Part shown: positions 52,262 to 62,405 of the stretch, in pieces
Layout: every line of letters begins with the position of its first letter
Position numbering within the stretch: the stretch's first letter is position 1
Source of the DNA: Bacteroidota bacterium
Lineage (GTDB): Bacteria; Bacteroidota; Bacteroidia; Chitinophagales; Chitinophagaceae
Reading direction: 5' to 3'
DNA: 64,000 nucleotides
Assembly: GCA_026391435.1 (NCBI GenBank)
Contig: JAPLEJ010000005.1
Coordinates: 62,001 to 126,000 of the forward strand
Notes under the pieces: model-generated
Seen by the model: only the letters and a program-made list of their open reading frames with translations
Databases searched by the model: none
Told to the model about the DNA's origin: nothing
Position numbers and translations under genes: made by a program

Positions 52262-53746
52262 TTAGTGCTTAAAATGTCTTAGTTGTGTCATCACCATTGC
52301 TAAACCATTTGCTTGACAATATGCAATACTATCCTTATCTCTAACAGAACCTCCTGGTTGAATATAGGCTTCAATTCCTTCCTCATGTGCAATACGAACA
52401 CAATCATCAAAAGGGAAAAAAGCATCTGATGCAAGGGTGGCTCCTTTTAAATCAAATTTAAATTGTTTTGCTTTTTCAATGGCATGTCTTAAGGCATCCA
52501 CTCTACTTGTTTGACCACAGCCCTTGCCTACAAGTTGTTTATTTTTTATTAAAGCAATGGCATTACTTTTTAAATGCTTACAAATAATATTTCCAAAAAT
52601 TAAATCTTCTTTTTCTTTATCAGTGCAAGGTCTAGCTCCCACTTCATCCCACTGAGTATAATTACCTGTATCTAATCCTTGTTCTAAACTTCCGTTTAAG
52701 ATAGATTTTTTTTGCGTTTCCTTGAAATGAGCGCCTGGTTTACTTTGTAGTAATACTCTATTTTTCTTTGCAGTTAAAATGGTTAAGGCATCCGCATCAA
52801 ATGCAGGTGCAATTAAAACTTCAAAAAATATTTCTTGAATGGCTTCGGCAGTGGCTAAGTCAATTTTTCCGTTGGTCACCAGCACGCCACCAAAAGCACT
52901 TTCAGGGTCACCCGCTAAAGCAGATTGCCAACTTTCAAATACATTGGTACGATTGGCAACACCACATACATTGGTATGTTTGATAATGGCAAAACTGATA
53001 CTAGGCAATTCTGCAATTAATGCAATGGCTGCATCCACATCCACTAAATTATTATAAGATAATTCTTTACCATGTAATTGCGTAAACCAATCATCTAGGT
53101 TGCCATAAAATGTAGCCACTTGATGAGGGTTCTCACCATACCTTAATACTTTTCCAACACCTGGATTAAAATAATCACTAATGGCAATATCGTAATGCAT
53201 CACTACTTCAAATGCTTTGGCTGCAAAAGCTTTACGTTGCTCAAGGGTAGTGCTTCCATTTTGATCAAGTAGTAACTGATTTAATTTTTGATAGTCGTCC
53301 TTTGCCGATAACACCACTAAATCTCTGAAATTCTTTGCTGCTGCACGAATCATAGAAGGCCCACCAATATCAATTTTTTCGATAATAGCTTTTTCCTCGT
53401 TCGTATTTTTAAGCGTTTCCTCAAATGGATATAAATCAACAATAACTAAGTCAAGGGCTGGTATTTTGTATTGGGCCATTTCAATTAAATCCTGTTCCTC
53501 ATAACGACGTCCTAGTATACCTCCAAAGACAGAGGGATGTAAGGTTTTTACCCTACCCCCTAAAATGGAAGGATAGCCTGTTACCGATTCAACAGAAACA
53601 CAGGGGATGCCTAAATCTTCTAAAAATTTTTGAGTACCGCCTGTTGAGTAGATGGTAATATTTAGTTGTTGTAAGGTTCTTGCTAGTGGTTCTAAGCCAT
53701 CTTTATAAAAGACAGAAATAAGGGCTGATTGTATTTTCTTTTCCAT
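52262..53746 (-). CDS. purH: bifunctional AICAR formyltransferase/IMP cyclohydrolase (start re-assigned to 53746)
   Basis: IYSTGGTQKFLEDLGI, GGRVKTLHP, RYGENPHQ, KHTNVCGVA, LASDAFFPFDDCV. Confidence 0.96.
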   Translation of the reverse strand: MEKKIQSALISVFYKDGLEPLARTLQQLNITIYSTGGTQKFLEDLGIPCVSVESVTGYPSILGGRVKTLHPSVFGGILGRRYEEQDLIEMAQYKIPALDLVIVDLYPFEETLKNTNEEKAIIEKIDIGGPSMIRAAAKNFRDLVVLSAKDDYQKLNQLLLDQNGSTTLEQRKAFAAKAFEVVMHYDIAISDYFNPGVGKVLRYGENPHQVATFYGNLDDWFTQLHGKELSYNNLVDVDAAIALIAELPSISFAIIKHTNVCGVANRTNVFESWQSALAGDPESAFGGVLVTNGKIDLATAEAIQEIFFEVLIAPAFDADALTILTAKKNRVLLQSKPGAHFKETQKKSILNGSLEQGLDTGNYTQWDEVGARPCTDKEKEDLIFGNIICKHLKSNAIALIKNKQLVGKGCGQTSRVDALRHAIEKAKQFKFDLKGATLASDAFFPFDDCVRIAHEEGIEAYIQPGGSVRDKDSIAYCQANGLAMVMTQLRHFKH

Positions 53747-53749
53747 AGT

Positions 53750-53757
53750 CAAAGGTA
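53750..53757 (-). promoter_or_regulatory. TACCTTTG -7 box 3 nt upstream of purH ATG
   Basis: Minus strand TACCTTTG-act-ATG. Confidence 0.45.
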
Positions 53758-53805
53758 AGCGCTTTGCTATTTTTAATTTTTGTAGATTTTCCACAAAAAG
53801 GGGAC

Positions 53806-55068
53806 TTATAGGCTGAATAACTTTATCAAAGAAAATAGAGTTAAAATGACCAAACTATAAATAAGGTATTTTGCTTGTCTCTGATACAGCCATAAGTAAA
53901 CTAAAAACAGCCCAGCGTAATAGCCCAACACTTGTAATGCTGACATTTGAATAACAAAAGGGGTCCCAATAGCTTGCTCGTAAAAATAGACTACCCCCTT
54001 ATTTAGCCACTGAATATAATGTTGAATCCAGTTTCCAAGGTAAGCACTGATTTGCATTTGATGGGGGGCTAGAATAAGTATAAACAAGGCATATAGCAAA
54101 AGGGTGCTTAAAGGAACCATGATAAAATTACTTATGATGACCAAGGTGGATAGTTGATGAAAATGAAATAGCAAAATGGGCAATGTAGTCAGTTGGGCCG
54201 CAAAACTGACACACATATTGCGCCACATCCATTTTAAAATAATATTATCCATGGGCAGCATTTTATCAAATAAGGGATAAAATAAATGAATTCCAATTAC
54301 GGCGGCATAGGATAATTGCAACCCAATATGATGGATACTATGTATATCAAAAAATAGAATCATAAATAATCCAGCTGCAACACAATTTAATGTATACCTA
54401 GGTTGGTTTAAAAAACTACCCATAAAATAAATTGAAAAAAAGAGACTGGCCCTCACGACAGAAGGACTTGCATAGGCGATAAAAGTATAGATCCATACAG
54501 CACTTAATATCAGTACGAGTTCCAATACTAGCCAAAATCTTTTTCGCGGAAGCCAATGGGTTATAAAGAGTGCATTTTTAAAAAGAATATCTAAATGCAT
54601 GCCACTAATGGCAATAATATGTATAATACCTAATTGAGTGTAGGCTTTCAGAATATCTTTATTAATGTCTGTTTTAACGCCCATGAGTAATGCTTGCGCA
54701 AATCCATTGGCATCATTATCTGTGATGGATTTATTTATTTTAAGAATCATCCATTGCCTTGCCTCATTGATAATCGCATGAGGATAGGGGATCTGAAATA
54801 AATCTTGTTTTTGCGTTGCTAAATAAAGCGCTCCTCCCCAACTTACTAATATCATTAAAACTAGAGTGCCTTGTATCCAATTGCTTAATAAAAATTGTTT
54901 TGTCAATAATATGATCAGCATGCTGATCAACATGATACTTAAAGACCATGTAAGGAATGCGTTGGTTGGAATATCAATTTGAGATGCGATGCTGTATCCA
55001 ATACAAAGCGCACTTGATATAAATAGCAGGGGATGCGCTGCTCTCCAATGGGCATGGGACTTTTCCAT
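53806..55068 (-). CDS. short ComEC/Rec2-family competence membrane protein
   Basis: LGIIHIIAISGMHLDIL motif, multiple TM; only 420 aa, no C-terminal metallo-beta-lactamase domain. Confidence 0.82.
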   Translation of the reverse strand: MEKSHAHWRAAHPLLFISSALCIGYSIASQIDIPTNAFLTWSLSIMLISMLIILLTKQFLLSNWIQGTLVLMILVSWGGALYLATQKQDLFQIPYPHAIINEARQWMILKINKSITDNDANGFAQALLMGVKTDINKDILKAYTQLGIIHIIAISGMHLDILFKNALFITHWLPRKRFWLVLELVLILSAVWIYTFIAYASPSVVRASLFFSIYFMGSFLNQPRYTLNCVAAGLFMILFFDIHSIHHIGLQLSYAAVIGIHLFYPLFDKMLPMDNIILKWMWRNMCVSFAAQLTTLPILLFHFHQLSTLVIISNFIMVPLSTLLLYALFILILAPHQMQISAYLGNWIQHYIQWLNKGVVYFYEQAIGTPFVIQMSALQVLGYYAGLFLVYLWLYQRQAKYLIYSLVILTLFSLIKLFSL

Positions 55069-55116
55069 GCCTGATAATAATTATAAATGCGAAACTAATA
55101 TTTGCGGTAAATACCT

Positions 55117-55818
55117 TTAGGCGCCCAATAAAAAAACAACTAATTTTTTATGTAATTCAGGTTTGTTGTTTTTCCAATAGCCTACCGTTTTTGTTTTGAT
55201 CCACTCCGTTGGTGCTGTAATGTCCATTGCAATGCACAACCTTGTATTGGGATGACAATATTGAATGATGGCTTCTAATAATTGGTTATTTCGGTAGGGG
55301 GTTTCAATAAATAAATGAGTTCCATTAGTTTGTTTCAAGTCGGATTCAAGGGATTGAATTTTTTTCTTTCTTTCTAGTGCATCAATAGGTAGGTATCCAT
55401 GGAATTGAAATAATTGCCCATTCATGCCACTAGCCATTAAAGCTAATAATAAGGAAGAAGGTCCAGTATAAGGTTTCACCTCCGCGCCCAATTCTTGTGC
55501 AGCGGCAACTAATATTTGACCAGGATCGGCAATACCTGCACAACCTGCTTCCGAAACAATACCGATATTTTTTCCTTGTTGCAATAAATGTAAAAATGAA
55601 TTGATTTGTTCATTTTCAACTTTATGTATGGTGTGCCACACATAATCGTCGATCACCATTTCTTTCCATAACTTTTTAAAGAATCGCCTTGCTGTTTTTT
55701 CGTTCTCCACAAAAAAAGCATCACATTGTTGTATCCAACTAAGTGTGGCAGCGGGCAAACTGTCTGCTCCTTCTTCATGGAGTAACATGGGCAATAAAAA
55801 TACTTTTCCTAAAGGCAT
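55117..55818 (-). CDS. SAM-dependent (tetrapyrrole methylase/RsmI-like) methyltransferase
   Basis: GIVSEAGCAGIADPG, PYTGPSSLLLALMASGMNGQLFQFHGYLP, FIETPYRN. Confidence 0.88.
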   Translation of the reverse strand: MPLGKVFLLPMLLHEEGADSLPAATLSWIQQCDAFFVENEKTARRFFKKLWKEMVIDDYVWHTIHKVENEQINSFLHLLQQGKNIGIVSEAGCAGIADPGQILVAAAQELGAEVKPYTGPSSLLLALMASGMNGQLFQFHGYLPIDALERKKKIQSLESDLKQTNGTHLFIETPYRNNQLLEAIIQYCHPNTRLCIAMDITAPTEWIKTKTVGYWKNNKPELHKKLVVFLLGA

Positions 55819-56579
55819 TAGCGGGAATCTTTAACTTGTTGAATATTGATATGGGCAGCAATTAATGCATAAAAAGGGGCTACCATCCATCCTACAATAG
55901 GAACTAGATGCAGCATATAAAATAGCAGACCATTGCCAATAGGAAGGCCTTTATGATTGGCTACATAATCGGCGGAAGCTACTTTATTTTTTTTCTCTGT
56001 AGCTAAGCCATAGTCCAACATGCCATATCCAAAAAAATAACATTCCATTAGAATAGTGAATATAGGCGTGAACCAACCGATGAGTGGTATAGAACAAAAT
56101 ATGACGATGGGAATTAAATAAACCGTTTGCCACAATAGATTTGTAAGGTTTAATAACACGGCCCTACTTATTAATTTTTTATATGAGGGGGTATCCAAAA
56201 CAAAAGGGATGTCCTTTTGGATAGACTCTAATTTCAAATGTAAAAAAGAAAAGAAAGGTGAAAACAGAATTAAAAAAAGATACTTAAATAAGGCAAAATA
56301 AAATAAGAATAAAGTAAACCATAACCAAAAACTTCCCATGGTAATAAAAAATCCAAGCCAATCACTACTAATACTGTCTAGCCAAGTTTTTAATCCTGTT
56401 CTTAAAATAATCCATTCAATAAAAGTGCTCGATGTTTCTGTAAAATAACCCATACCTACTACAAATAAAAAAGCATAAAGTATTCCAGGAATAATCATCC
56501 ACTTCCACAATTGGTGTTGTAGAATAAATCGATGTGCTGCAAAATAAGCACGAATAGATAAAATAAGTTCTTTGAGCAA
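55818..56579 (-). CDS. EI24/CysZ-like membrane protein
   Basis: 253 aa polytopic; pattern of EI24-domain proteins (LIGWFTPIFTILMECYFFGYGMLDY). Confidence 0.75.
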   Translation of the reverse strand: MLKELILSIRAYFAAHRFILQHQLWKWMIIPGILYAFLFVVGMGYFTETSSTFIEWIILRTGLKTWLDSISSDWLGFFITMGSFWLWFTLFLFYFALFKYLFLILFSPFFSFLHLKLESIQKDIPFVLDTPSYKKLISRAVLLNLTNLLWQTVYLIPIVIFCSIPLIGWFTPIFTILMECYFFGYGMLDYGLATEKKNKVASADYVANHKGLPIGNGLLFYMLHLVPIVGWMVAPFYALIAAHINIQQVKDSR

Positions 56580-56626
56580 GTCGCTTGATTTAAGTTAAAG
56601 ATACGAACTACTCCTTTAGTAATAGT

Positions 56627-57280
56627 TTAGGATTGCATTTTGGTACCATATGAAAGGTCGCCTGCATCCCCTAATCCTGGTACAATATAACTATGGTCGT
56701 TCAGCACTTCGTCAATATCGCCACACCAGATAGGCACATTTACGCCTAGGGTTGCTTGGACATTTTCAATACCTTTTTTACTTGCAATGGCAACAGCAAT
56801 ATGAATTTCCTTAGGCTTTTGTGTTTTGGTAATGGCTTTGATGGTTTCCACTAAAGAGGCGCCGGTGGCCAACATGGGGTCGGCTACAATTAATATTCTA
56901 TTATTTAAATCGGGACAACTTAAGTATTCGATACTGATTTCAAAACTACCATCCTCATGATGTTTTCGATAAGCAGATATAAATGCATTGTCTGCTTTGT
57001 CAAAATAGTTCAACATACCTTGGTGTAAGGGTAGTCCTGCTCTTAAAATAGTGGCAATGACGGGTTGTTCGGCTAATACTTTTGAGGCATGAATACCCAA
57101 TGGCGTTGTGGTTTCTACTATTTTATGTGCCATTCCTTTACTCATTTCATAGGCTATCACTTCACCAATGCGTTCAATATTGCGTCTAAAACGCATACGA
57201 TCTTTTTGAACTTGCACATCTCTTAATTCTGCAATCCAATTACTTATTAAACTGTGTTTTTCGCTTAAATGATGTACCAT
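56627..57280 (-). CDS. upp: uracil phosphoribosyltransferase
   Basis: ATILRAGLPLHQGMLNYFD, ILIVADPMLATGASLVETI, VPGLGDAGDLSYGT. Confidence 0.95.
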   Translation of the reverse strand: MVHHLSEKHSLISNWIAELRDVQVQKDRMRFRRNIERIGEVIAYEMSKGMAHKIVETTTPLGIHASKVLAEQPVIATILRAGLPLHQGMLNYFDKADNAFISAYRKHHEDGSFEISIEYLSCPDLNNRILIVADPMLATGASLVETIKAITKTQKPKEIHIAVAIASKKGIENVQATLGVNVPIWCGDIDEVLNDHSYIVPGLGDAGDLSYGTKMQS

Positions 57281-57297
57281 GACAGATTATTTTGTTT

Positions 57298-57305
57298 CAA
57301 ATCTA
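57298..57305 (-). promoter_or_regulatory. TAGATTTG -7 box of upp
   Basis: Exact TAnnTTTG on minus strand, 17 nt before the start codon. Confidence 0.5.
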
Positions 57306-57323
57306 AGTTTCTTCAAGGCAATT

Positions 57324-58958
57324 TTAAAATAATTTAAAATGATCTCCATCAAATAAGCCCTTGTCGCTTAATTTAAGATGTGGAATCACTAATAATGCCA
57401 TAAAACTCAGGGTCATAAAGGGGGAGCCTAAACGACTACCTAATCCCTTTGCCATTTTATCAATTTCGGTATAGTCGGCTGCTATTTGATATGGGTCCCC
57501 TGTACTCATTAGTCCAGCCACTGGTAATCCAATTATTTTATGTTCATCCCCATCCACGCAACTAATGCCTCCTTTTTCATGAATCACTAAATTGATGGCA
57601 TTCATTAAATCGGTATCGGATACACCCACTGCAATAATATTATGACTATCATGCGCTACTGTTGAAGCAATGGCGCCTCTTTTAAAACCAAAGTTTTTTA
57701 TTAAAGCCATTTTAGGTGGGGCTGCATGATATCGATTAAACACCACTATTTTCAGTATATCTTGTTCTATATCCGATATGAATGCATCTTCACTTAAAGT
57801 AGGAGGCATCCATAAGCAATGGGTAATCAATTGACCATCGATGGCTTCAATCACAGGAATTTTACCATTCGATGTTGGATAGTCGGCGGCATGAATTTTT
57901 ATATCTGCTTCATTCAATTTTTTTGCATCAAATTGATTAATGGTTGTTTCAACGACAGCATCCATAAAGGAATTTCCATTTTCTGCAACCATTGCACCAT
58001 TAATATAAGTTTGTTGTACCTCGAAAGAAATTAAATCCTTAACCACAATAAAATTAGCAGGGTCGCCTATTTGCATTTTTCCGGTAGGTAAACCATAATG
58101 GTCCACTGGGTTGAGACAAGCTGCTCTTAAAACATTAAATGGATTCATTCCCTTGGCGACCGCTCTTGCACATAGTGTATTGATATGTCCTTCCAATAAA
58201 CTGTCAGGATGCTTATCATCGCTGCATAACATGATATGATCTGGATGCGTATCTATCAATGGATACAGTGCTTCGAAATTTTTAGCTGCACTGCCTTCTC
58301 TAATTAAAATATGCATTCCAAAAGATAATTTATCTAAAGCTTCTTCGATAGTGAAACATTCGTGATCTGTGCTCATGCCAGCTTCAATATAATTTTTTGC
58401 ATCCTCACCTCTTAACCCTGGCGCATGACCATCAACCGGCTTGCCTAGTTTTTTTGCTGCATTTATTTTTTTGATGACTTCCTCCTCTTTATTTAAAACA
58501 CCTGGGAAATTCATCATCTCGCTTAAATAATAAATATCCTTTGAGGCTAATAGTTCGGCCACTTGAGTACTATCAATGCTGGCACCTGCTGTTTCAAAAA
58601 TGGTGGCTGGAACACAACTAGGTGCACCAAAGAAAAAATGAAAAGGAACTTTTTTCCCATTATTAATCATGTAATGCACTCCTTCCACGCCACAAACATT
58701 AGCTATTTCATGAGGGTCACTAATAGTACCAATGGTACCATGTGTAACCGCTAGTCTTGCAAAGGAGCTTGGTATAAGCATGCTACTTTCAATATGGACA
58801 TGGCTGTCGATAAAGCCGGGCAATAAATACTGCATGGGCGCTTCCTTGCAGGGTATGATAGTCTTTATCCGCCCTTGCTCTATATAAAGGGTGGCTGGAT
58901 AAATTTGCTTTCCTAGAATATCTACATATTGACCTGAAACCGAAAAGGGTTGATTCAT
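57324..58958 (-). CDS. ade: adenine deaminase
   Basis: LLPGFIDSHVHIESSML, DPHEIANVCG, VDGHAPGL, CSDDKHP, GAIASTVAHDSHNIIAVG. Confidence 0.95.
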   Translation of the reverse strand: MNQPFSVSGQYVDILGKQIYPATLYIEQGRIKTIIPCKEAPMQYLLPGFIDSHVHIESSMLIPSSFARLAVTHGTIGTISDPHEIANVCGVEGVHYMINNGKKVPFHFFFGAPSCVPATIFETAGASIDSTQVAELLASKDIYYLSEMMNFPGVLNKEEEVIKKINAAKKLGKPVDGHAPGLRGEDAKNYIEAGMSTDHECFTIEEALDKLSFGMHILIREGSAAKNFEALYPLIDTHPDHIMLCSDDKHPDSLLEGHINTLCARAVAKGMNPFNVLRAACLNPVDHYGLPTGKMQIGDPANFIVVKDLISFEVQQTYINGAMVAENGNSFMDAVVETTINQFDAKKLNEADIKIHAADYPTSNGKIPVIEAIDGQLITHCLWMPPTLSEDAFISDIEQDILKIVVFNRYHAAPPKMALIKNFGFKRGAIASTVAHDSHNIIAVGVSDTDLMNAINLVIHEKGGISCVDGDEHKIIGLPVAGLMSTGDPYQIAADYTEIDKMAKGLGSRLGSPFMTLSFMALLVIPHLKLSDKGLFDGDHFKLF

Positions 58959-58974
58959 AAAAGTATCATTACCA

Positions 58975-61194
58975 TCACAAATTAAACCAATAACTGAACT
59001 TAAAGATAAGTGCTCGGTTTTTATTTTTAAATAAGGGGTCGGTAAAATAGTTATCGGTGTATACTAGGAAAAAGTCACTCATAGGCCTGTACCTATATTG
59101 TAATCGGCTATTGATGTTGAAATTATTTCCCTGAGTATTGTATTGTAAGAAAGTAGTCCAAAATAATTTAGTATTAAAATTGTATTCAATGCGCGGAGAT
59201 ATTAAAAATAGATTGGCGCTTCCATAGGGATAGGGTAATTCAATTTTATTAAATTCGCCACGGATACTCACATTCAAATTGGGTCTTCTTCTTAAGGTAA
59301 TTCCACTGCTATAACTTTTTATATTTCCATTATAAAACTGTCCAAAAGTTAGTTCGGTGAACCAACTAAATAATTTACGCATATCCGACATATAAGAAAA
59401 GGTCAAATTAGTAAACTGATATTGAGCTGCCGGCAATGGTGTCCCATTCGTAAATGAAATAGGGTATAATAAATTAATAGCATCGTTTGATAGTTGTGCT
59501 TTAAAAAACGAAGCATTTTTAAAATCTGTTTTAAAAGTGAAGCCTAGCTGGTTTTCATTTAAAGTATTATCTGGGTTAAAAGCAGCATAATTTTGTAAAT
59601 TAAATTCTATTTTTCCGATCAGTCCTTTTATGGGCATGATCTTATAACTCAATTCGGTAAAGATGTGTTTAAAGCCCACTCGAATAACAGTATCTCTAAT
59701 AGCGTCATAATTATTGATGCGCTGCACATACCCCATATCGGTATAATAGTTTTTTCCAACATTAGTGAAATCAAGTATCATGCCTAATGTTCTAGTATCA
59801 TAACCTATTCCAGCTTCATAATAGGCGTTTAGGTCATTAATACCGGGCTTCATTGCTAAATTATAGTTCGTCCAGGAACTGACAGTGCCTTCAGGGTTCG
59901 AGTACTCAAAGGAAACGCCTGCATTTCGACCATAACGATCTAAGGGGTTGGCTTTTTCTTCGGCTGCGGAAATATAATTTTCTCTGTTTAAAAAGTAGCT
60001 TTTAATTACTGATCTTTTTAAAACACTTTTTTGTAAAGTCAAAGCTGAAAAATTTTCAGGCGAATAATTTCCTTGTCTACCTGTTTGCATATTCATCACG
60101 CCGATCCTGGTACGCGGCGATAAATTACCAGATAAGCGCGCTCCAAATAAAATTGGAATTCTATTCCCCTCCTTGTCTAGCCCAATGGTTCTTGAATAAA
60201 ATGGTCTAATAGGAGGAATACCAAAATTGGAAAACAAATCAGAGTTCTCCATAAAAAAATTACGCTTTTCAGGTAAAAAAATATCAAATCGAGTTAAGTT
60301 AGAAACTTGTTTGTCCACTTCCACTTGTGAAAAATCGGGGTTCACCGTTAAGTCTAAATTCAAAGATGAATTCAAGGTTAGTTTGGCATCAAAACCTGCA
60401 TTACCATTAGCATTTAAAGATTTGTGATTTTCAACATCCTCATTAGCATCCCCTGTTATATAGGGTTGTAAAATAATATTATTTGTCAACTTTGGAATTT
60501 CCCCTTCCCAATTTAAAACACCAGTGTACCCAATATCATAGGATCTAAAATTGACAGGCACTTTTGTCCAAGCAGAGTATTCATTGTTTTTCGCATCTAC
60601 TCTTAAAAAATTAATACCCCATTTTTTTTGACTTGGATCGTATCGAATTGATTTAAATGGAATCATGATTTCAGCAATCCAATATGTACCATAATTTTTT
60701 GTTGCAGAAAACCATTTCGTATCCCAACTCCATTCAGGACCTTTTTCCATGGAGTTGATTAATTGATCTTCAGATTGAACATTTAAGGCACTTACTACAA
60801 AATAAAATCCATTTGATTTTAAATTCAATGGGTCTAATATGATTCCAATGCCATCATTGCCATCATGACCATTGTCTCTTTTTAAACCTGTTGTTATAAA
60901 AGCACCACTATCGTATACTTTAAAGGCAAAGTATAAATTTTTATCATCATAAGTATAGCGGGCTTCGGTTTGTTGTTTAGCCGGTCCAATATCACTAGGG
61001 TATTTTTTATAAAAATCCTTGGCTACTTGGCTGGTTGCCCAAACCGCTTCATCTAATACGCCATCAATTTTTATAATGGAGGTAGTTGGGCGAATGCTGG
61101 TCTGAAAATTTTGTTGAAATTCAGTCACTCGCTGCGCCACTAATACATGGGCAGATAGTAAAAATAAAAAGACTAAAAATCGTAAACGACCCAT
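58975..61194 (-). CDS. CBM9-like N-terminal plus DUF5916 beta-barrel-like outer membrane protein
   Basis: IIKIDGVLDEAVWATSQVAKDFYKKYPSD (CBM9-like), NPDFSQVEVDKQVSNLTRFDIFLPEKRNFFMENSDLF (DUF5916). Confidence 0.82.
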   Translation of the reverse strand: MGRLRFLVFLFLLSAHVLVAQRVTEFQQNFQTSIRPTTSIIKIDGVLDEAVWATSQVAKDFYKKYPSDIGPAKQQTEARYTYDDKNLYFAFKVYDSGAFITTGLKRDNGHDGNDGIGIILDPLNLKSNGFYFVVSALNVQSEDQLINSMEKGPEWSWDTKWFSATKNYGTYWIAEIMIPFKSIRYDPSQKKWGINFLRVDAKNNEYSAWTKVPVNFRSYDIGYTGVLNWEGEIPKLTNNIILQPYITGDANEDVENHKSLNANGNAGFDAKLTLNSSLNLDLTVNPDFSQVEVDKQVSNLTRFDIFLPEKRNFFMENSDLFSNFGIPPIRPFYSRTIGLDKEGNRIPILFGARLSGNLSPRTRIGVMNMQTGRQGNYSPENFSALTLQKSVLKRSVIKSYFLNRENYISAAEEKANPLDRYGRNAGVSFEYSNPEGTVSSWTNYNLAMKPGINDLNAYYEAGIGYDTRTLGMILDFTNVGKNYYTDMGYVQRINNYDAIRDTVIRVGFKHIFTELSYKIMPIKGLIGKIEFNLQNYAAFNPDNTLNENQLGFTFKTDFKNASFFKAQLSNDAINLLYPISFTNGTPLPAAQYQFTNLTFSYMSDMRKLFSWFTELTFGQFYNGNIKSYSSGITLRRRPNLNVSIRGEFNKIELPYPYGSANLFLISPRIEYNFNTKLFWTTFLQYNTQGNNFNINSRLQYRYRPMSDFFLVYTDNYFTDPLFKNKNRALIFKFSYWFNL

Positions 61195-61280
61195 ATATGT
61201 AATTGTGGTGCAAATATGAGGGTATCTTGCTGTAAAATCTACTTTGTGTATGGATAATAGCGGTTTAATATTACAAGCGG

Positions 61281-61961
61281 TTAATCCTTGTCTAATATAT
61301 CAGGTCTGCGCTCTTTTGTTCTTTGTATCGCTTGTTCTTGTCTCCATTCTTCTACTTTTTTGTGATCACCTGTCAGTAAAATGGGAGGTACGGGCAAACC
61401 CCTAAACTCTGCAGGTCGCGAATAAACAGGAGGGGCTAATAAATTATCTTGAAAGGAATCAGTTAATGCCGAAGTTTCATCATTTAATACACCAGGAATG
61501 ATACGGCCAATAGCATCCACTAAAACTGCTGCTGCCAATTCGCCGCCACTTAATACATAGTCGCCAATAGATATTTCACGCGTCACATATAAGTCACGAA
61601 TACGTTGATCAATGCCTTTGTAATGTCCGCAAATAATTAGAATTCTATTTTTTAATGAAAGGGTGTTCACTTCTTTTTGTTCCAATGGTTTTCCATCGGG
61701 TGTCATAAAAATAATCTCATCAAATGGAGCTTCTTTTTGTAATTCATCAATTGCATTGGCTAAGGGTTCACACATCATTACCATGCCAGCGCCCCCGCCA
61801 TATTGATAGTCATCCACTTGACCATGTTTATTGACAGCCCACTTTCTCAGTGAGTGTAATTGTATAGTAAGAATGCCTTTTTCCTGCGCCCTTTTCATCA
61901 TACTGTGTTCAAAGGGGCTGGTTAAAAGTTCTGGAAGAACGGATAAAATTTCGATGGTCAT
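61281..61961 (-). CDS. trmD: tRNA (guanine-N1)-methyltransferase TrmD (start re-assigned to 61961)
   Basis: MTIEILSVLPELLTSPF, YGGGAGMVMMCEPL, CGHYKGIDQR, GDYVLSGGELAA. Confidence 0.96.
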   Translation of the reverse strand: MTIEILSVLPELLTSPFEHSMMKRAQEKGILTIQLHSLRKWAVNKHGQVDDYQYGGGAGMVMMCEPLANAIDELQKEAPFDEIIFMTPDGKPLEQKEVNTLSLKNRILIICGHYKGIDQRIRDLYVTREISIGDYVLSGGELAAAVLVDAIGRIIPGVLNDETSALTDSFQDNLLAPPVYSRPAEFRGLPVPPILLTGDHKKVEEWRQEQAIQRTKERRPDILDKD

Positions 61962-61965
61962 AAAA

Positions 61966-61973
61966 CAAAGATA
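61966..61973 (-). promoter_or_regulatory. TATCTTTG -7 box 4 nt upstream of trmD ATG
   Basis: Minus strand TATCTTTG-tttt-ATG. Confidence 0.45.
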
Positions 61974-61994
61974 AAGAAACAAAATTGACTTGCC

Positions 61995-62402
61995 TTAGTC
62001 TAATAATTCACCCAAATCGCGCCTGTCTTTTTTAGTAGGCCTTCCTACTTTACTTAATCTTTTTCCGGTCTGAAAACTGGAAGCGACTTGTCTAACGCGT
62101 TCTATTTCTTCAATAGGAGTAAGGTCTTCGTAATATTTGATGGCTTCGGAATAGGCCATTCTTACTTCTAAAATCTGGGTCACTTTAAGCACCCAATTTT
62201 TATGTTCTGTTCGAGCTTCATATTCATCGCCGATCACTACATTTCTAGAAGCTTTTACGGATTCCCCTTTTATTTTAACGCGACCTTTGTCAATCGCTTC
62301 TGTGGCCTGGCTTCGAGTTTTGAAAACTCGGATACACCACAGGTATTTATCTAACCTTACTTTTTTCTTTTCTATTTTTTTTAAATCATCTTGCCCCTTC
62401 AT
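61995..62402 (-). CDS. RNA-binding S4 domain protein (Hsp15-like)
   Basis: VRLDKYLWCIRVFKTRSQATEAIDKGRVKIKGESVKASRNV. Confidence 0.9.
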   Translation of the reverse strand: MKGQDDLKKIEKKKVRLDKYLWCIRVFKTRSQATEAIDKGRVKIKGESVKASRNVVIGDEYEARTEHKNWVLKVTQILEVRMAYSEAIKYYEDLTPIEEIERVRQVASSFQTGKRLSKVGRPTKKDRRDLGELLD

Positions 62403-62405
62403 GCA

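Noticed and set aside
59880-59905. GGTTCGAGTACTC, tRNA T-loop-like string
   Set aside because: Within the DUF5916 coding sequence; no acceptor, D or anticodon arms.
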